Shown: positions 61,500 through 64,000 of the stretch, in pieces
How the letters are laid out: every line of letters begins with the position of its first letter
Position numbering within the stretch: position 1 is the first letter of the stretch
Assembly (NCBI GenBank): GCA_958295665.1
Contig: OY282558.1
Span: forward strand, 23,993,409-24,057,408
Source of the DNA: Tipula vernalis
Taxonomy: Eukaryota; Arthropoda; Insecta; Diptera; Tipulidae
Length of the DNA: 64,000 nucleotides
Direction: 5' to 3'
The notes under the pieces: generated by a model
What the model saw: only the letters and a program-made list of their open reading frames with translations
Database searches by the model: none
What the model was told of the DNA's origin: nothing
Made by a program: the position numbers and the translations under genes

Positions 61500-62349
61500 T
61501 TTTTATTTTCAGCACTCAATATTTCTGAGAACCAGTAATTAAAGTGTTTAACGACTAATAGCGGCCATACATATGTAAGAGTCCATTGCAGGCCGAGCTG
61601 ACTTCAAATAGTTATCAGATGCAATCGATTCAAATCGGTACGGGTAGGATAACCGTTTGAAAATGGTGTTCCTAATCATCGGACATTCTAACAATTAGTC
61701 AAAACACTAAGCTTATGGACTGTTTTTTGTGTTACTCTTAAATAAAAAAAAAAAAACATAAACTACTGGCTATCTTACGGCTCCAGTTATTACTTTTGGA
61801 AAATTTTTTCTAGCACATTTCAATTTAATTAAAATCCAACGTGTCGTCTATTCAAAGGTCGCAATCTTCGATTAACATACAAATATACCGATTTCCATAA
61901 AAAAGCAAATGTTAATTAAGGTAAGATATAAGATGAAGGCTGTACATAAATACATAGACATAATCCTATGTTCGAAATAGAGAGTAAATGCCACCACTAG
62001 AAGAAACTACTCTTACGGATGTATGTAGATAAAACCATATTTAAAGTTCATTCTTTCATTTTGCAGACATATGGAATGCTCACAAAAATTAACTTCGAAG
62101 TCAGTATAATTTGGGATTAAAGATTTGACCCTCTTATTACTGAAATAAGTGAAAAAAAACTCGATTTTGCTTGCTTGGTTCAGTTTGTCAAATAACCTAC
62201 TAATGCTAATAATAATTTACATAGAACGTCCGAAGAATTCCCGTTTGGCAGCCACCTGATTGTCTATATTTAATTTACTATGTTTTAATTTTGAAATTGT
62301 AAAATCTTCTTCGGTAAAGATGTTTTAAGGCAGGAAGAATTATCAGGCG
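61500..62349. other. No gene seen
   Basis: AT-rich sequence; no recognisable coding or structured element. Confidence 0.35.
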
Positions 62350-63115
62350 TGTTTGTTTCAGCTGAATTAATTGATCTGAAGTAACTGAAGTGAAGAGCGA
62401 TTCGTAACTCTTCACTTCAGTTAAAAATTGAGCAACTGAATTAACTGAAGAGATATTTTGCTCGCGTAGATACCTCAGATGATGAATTTTTTGTTTTTTA
62501 TTTTATAATTATTTTATAACATATGTAATAATTATAATTGTTATAAATTTATATTTTTATTGTAAACAGAAATTTTTATTTTAAATTTAAAACGCGTCTA
62601 CCGACCAAACGGCGCAGTGGTTAAAGCTGCGGCGGTTGGATCGGGAGGTACCGGGTTCGAATCCCGATAGGGGCGGGATGCAAAAGGGATTTTCCATCAT
62701 CTGATTACGATCGGTGATGAAGATGAACACATCTATGACCCCCTGTTGAGAGTGCAGAATCCATGGGCCGACCTACCTTTCACGTCAGCACTATAGGTTG
62801 GCATGAAGCAAAGCAATGTTCAGGTGGTTTATACAAAACGGGTCTATATCCGTAAGTCCTCGATTTGGCTACATAATCCATAAAGTAGGACGGTAAAAGT
62901 AAACTGCGAAAGAGTTGGGAGTGCCTTGAGCCCCAAAACAGATTGCATAGATTAAAATCAAAAAAAAAAAAAAAAAAATTAAAACGCGTCAATTTTATTT
63001 TTGAGATTTATCTGCAGTGAAGAGTGCCAATCGAATAGTTTCTTCTCTTCAGTAGCTTAATTAAGTGAAGAATAACTCAATATCTGAAATGAAGAGTTAT
63101 ACCAGAGCCTTCTAG
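62350..63115. repeat. CTGAAGTGAAGAG motif repeat, interrupted by the SINE
   Basis: A perfect 16-bp stem, TAACTGAAGTGAAGAG with its complement (about 62381-62421), plus further diverged copies to 62460. After the SINE, similar motifs in both orientations run from 63015 to 63108. The SINE probably inserted into an older inverted-repeat element. Confidence 0.5.
62599..62978 (+). mobile_element. tRNA-derived SINE with 12-bp target duplication
   Basis: 380 bp flanked by TTAAAACGCGTC at 62587-62598 and 62979-62990. The head has RNA polymerase III promoter boxes: an A box around GGCGCAGTGG (62611) and a B box GGTTCGAATCC near 62653, with tRNA-like spacing. An unrelated body of about 290 bp follows, then a poly(A) tail (62960-62978). 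The intact duplication and A-tail indicate a fairly recent LINE-mobilised insertion. No second copy was found in this window. Confidence 0.92.
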
Positions 63116-64000
63116 AGTATAGAGCCATAATCTTAATGACGTAATTTTTAGAAGCTTTTTTAGTGGTATAACTTTTCACTGATTTCCATAGGAATCCATA
63201 GTAAAAATGGTGTTTTTTAGCTTCAAGTTTTTCAATGAAAAAAGCAAAAATATTAGAAAATGTTTATATAAAAGTTTTCTACAAATCTTTAAGAACAATA
63301 TACAGGAAGGCCATATTGGTATTAATTAAATATTAATGGCAGAAATATTAAAATAAAATTATTTCTAAAATATATTTTTCGAACTTTCATTTTGAAAAAT
63401 ACATCAAAGTTGGCTCTGACAAATTAAAATAATACTTGGTAAATTTATCTTTAGTTTTACTAGTGTACGTAAGATGTCTAAAATGGTTACAGAAAAATAC
63501 GAAACAAAATTATTTAATCGCAAAATTATCACACGTTCCTATATTTTGTGAATTTGTTTTGCTTTTCCTACAATTTTTGAACTTGAAATTTCCCCAGGTG
63601 GTAATTTTTAATACGATTTTTCCAAATTTTTACGGCCATCACTGCCATCTATGTAATGTATATTGACTTAATAACCAAACGAATCATCGTAAGCTTTGAT
63701 TTCAATTTGACCAGAATGCTGTTGTTATGAAATTTTTTTTATATTTTGGTTTAAATAAACCAATTATTACAAGAAAATGAAAACGATTTACTTAAACGAC
63801 ATTCATATATGCTGAAATTCAAACATTTATGAAAGTATTTCAGAAATCATAATTAAGAATTTGTAATGTTTTCATTTAAAAATTTGTCTTAGGAAAAAAA
63901 GTGATTTCCCATATGTTTTGTGTGTTTTACTATGAAAAGTTTCGTTTTTTCCTCGTTTCTAATTCCCTTATAAAAGCTCAGATTTTTTGATTATGGCTCT
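63116..64000. other. No gene seen
   Basis: AT-rich right edge. An open stretch at 63436-63666 lacks recognisable features. Confidence 0.35.

Noticed and set aside
62599..62680. A functional tRNA gene
   Set aside because: A and B boxes are present, but no clean cloverleaf is formed, and the sequence continues into a 380-bp unit with poly(A) and target duplication, so it is a SINE head.

Overview
This is AT-rich eukaryotic DNA, almost certainly from an insect and most likely a dipteran. The left edge carries an intron-containing gene whose 182-residue product reads as insect Arf1 (Drosophila Arf79F). The repeats are of insect type: BEL/Pao and Ty3/gypsy pieces, several Jockey/CR1-group LINEs with short tandem-repeat tails, Tc1-like ends, foldback elements and a tRNA-derived SINE. 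All identifications come from reading the sequence; no database search was run.

Host genes are few. Arf1 occupies 320-1004 (+, three exons). A single-exon BTB-BACK protein with a PHR-like C-terminus lies at 47422-48786 (-). One short coding-like exon with canonical splice sites is seen at 26293-26377 (-), and a second coding-like stretch at 49539-49748 (-). These last two suggest a large-intron minus-strand host gene, but the link is inference.

Layout. 2430-9188: a Tc1-like element split by a 5.9 kb block whose flanks share a 20-bp duplication; the block holds LINE-like ends plus minus-strand Ty3/gypsy and BEL/Pao debris. 9.9-14.6 kb: Jockey-type LINE fragments (-), a perfect 41-bp palindrome and a SWIM zinc-finger remnant. 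14.64-18.75 kb: a nearly complete CR1/Jockey-group LINE (+). 18.75-28.7 kb: mostly AT-rich, with two MITEs and repeat copies. 28.7-32.7 kb: a block bounded by identical 39-bp inverted repeats, containing a foldback element with a 9-bp target duplication and a broken gypsy gag-protease region. 34.2-35.3 kb: a LINE remnant of another clade (+). 38.3-45.6 kb: LINE remnants (-) interrupted by a second foldback element with an 8-bp target duplication. 56.9-59.7 kb: a 5'-truncated LINE (-). 60.5-61.1 kb: a Tc1/mariner-superfamily remnant. 62.6-63.0 kb: a tRNA-derived SINE with a 12-bp target duplication.

I found no gene cluster that looks like a new biochemical system. The most unusual content is structural: two foldback elements built from internal tandem units, the nested Tc1/LINE insertion, and a fresh-looking palindrome inside a dead LINE. 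Apart from Arf1 and the BTB protein, every recognisable coding region is broken transposon material.
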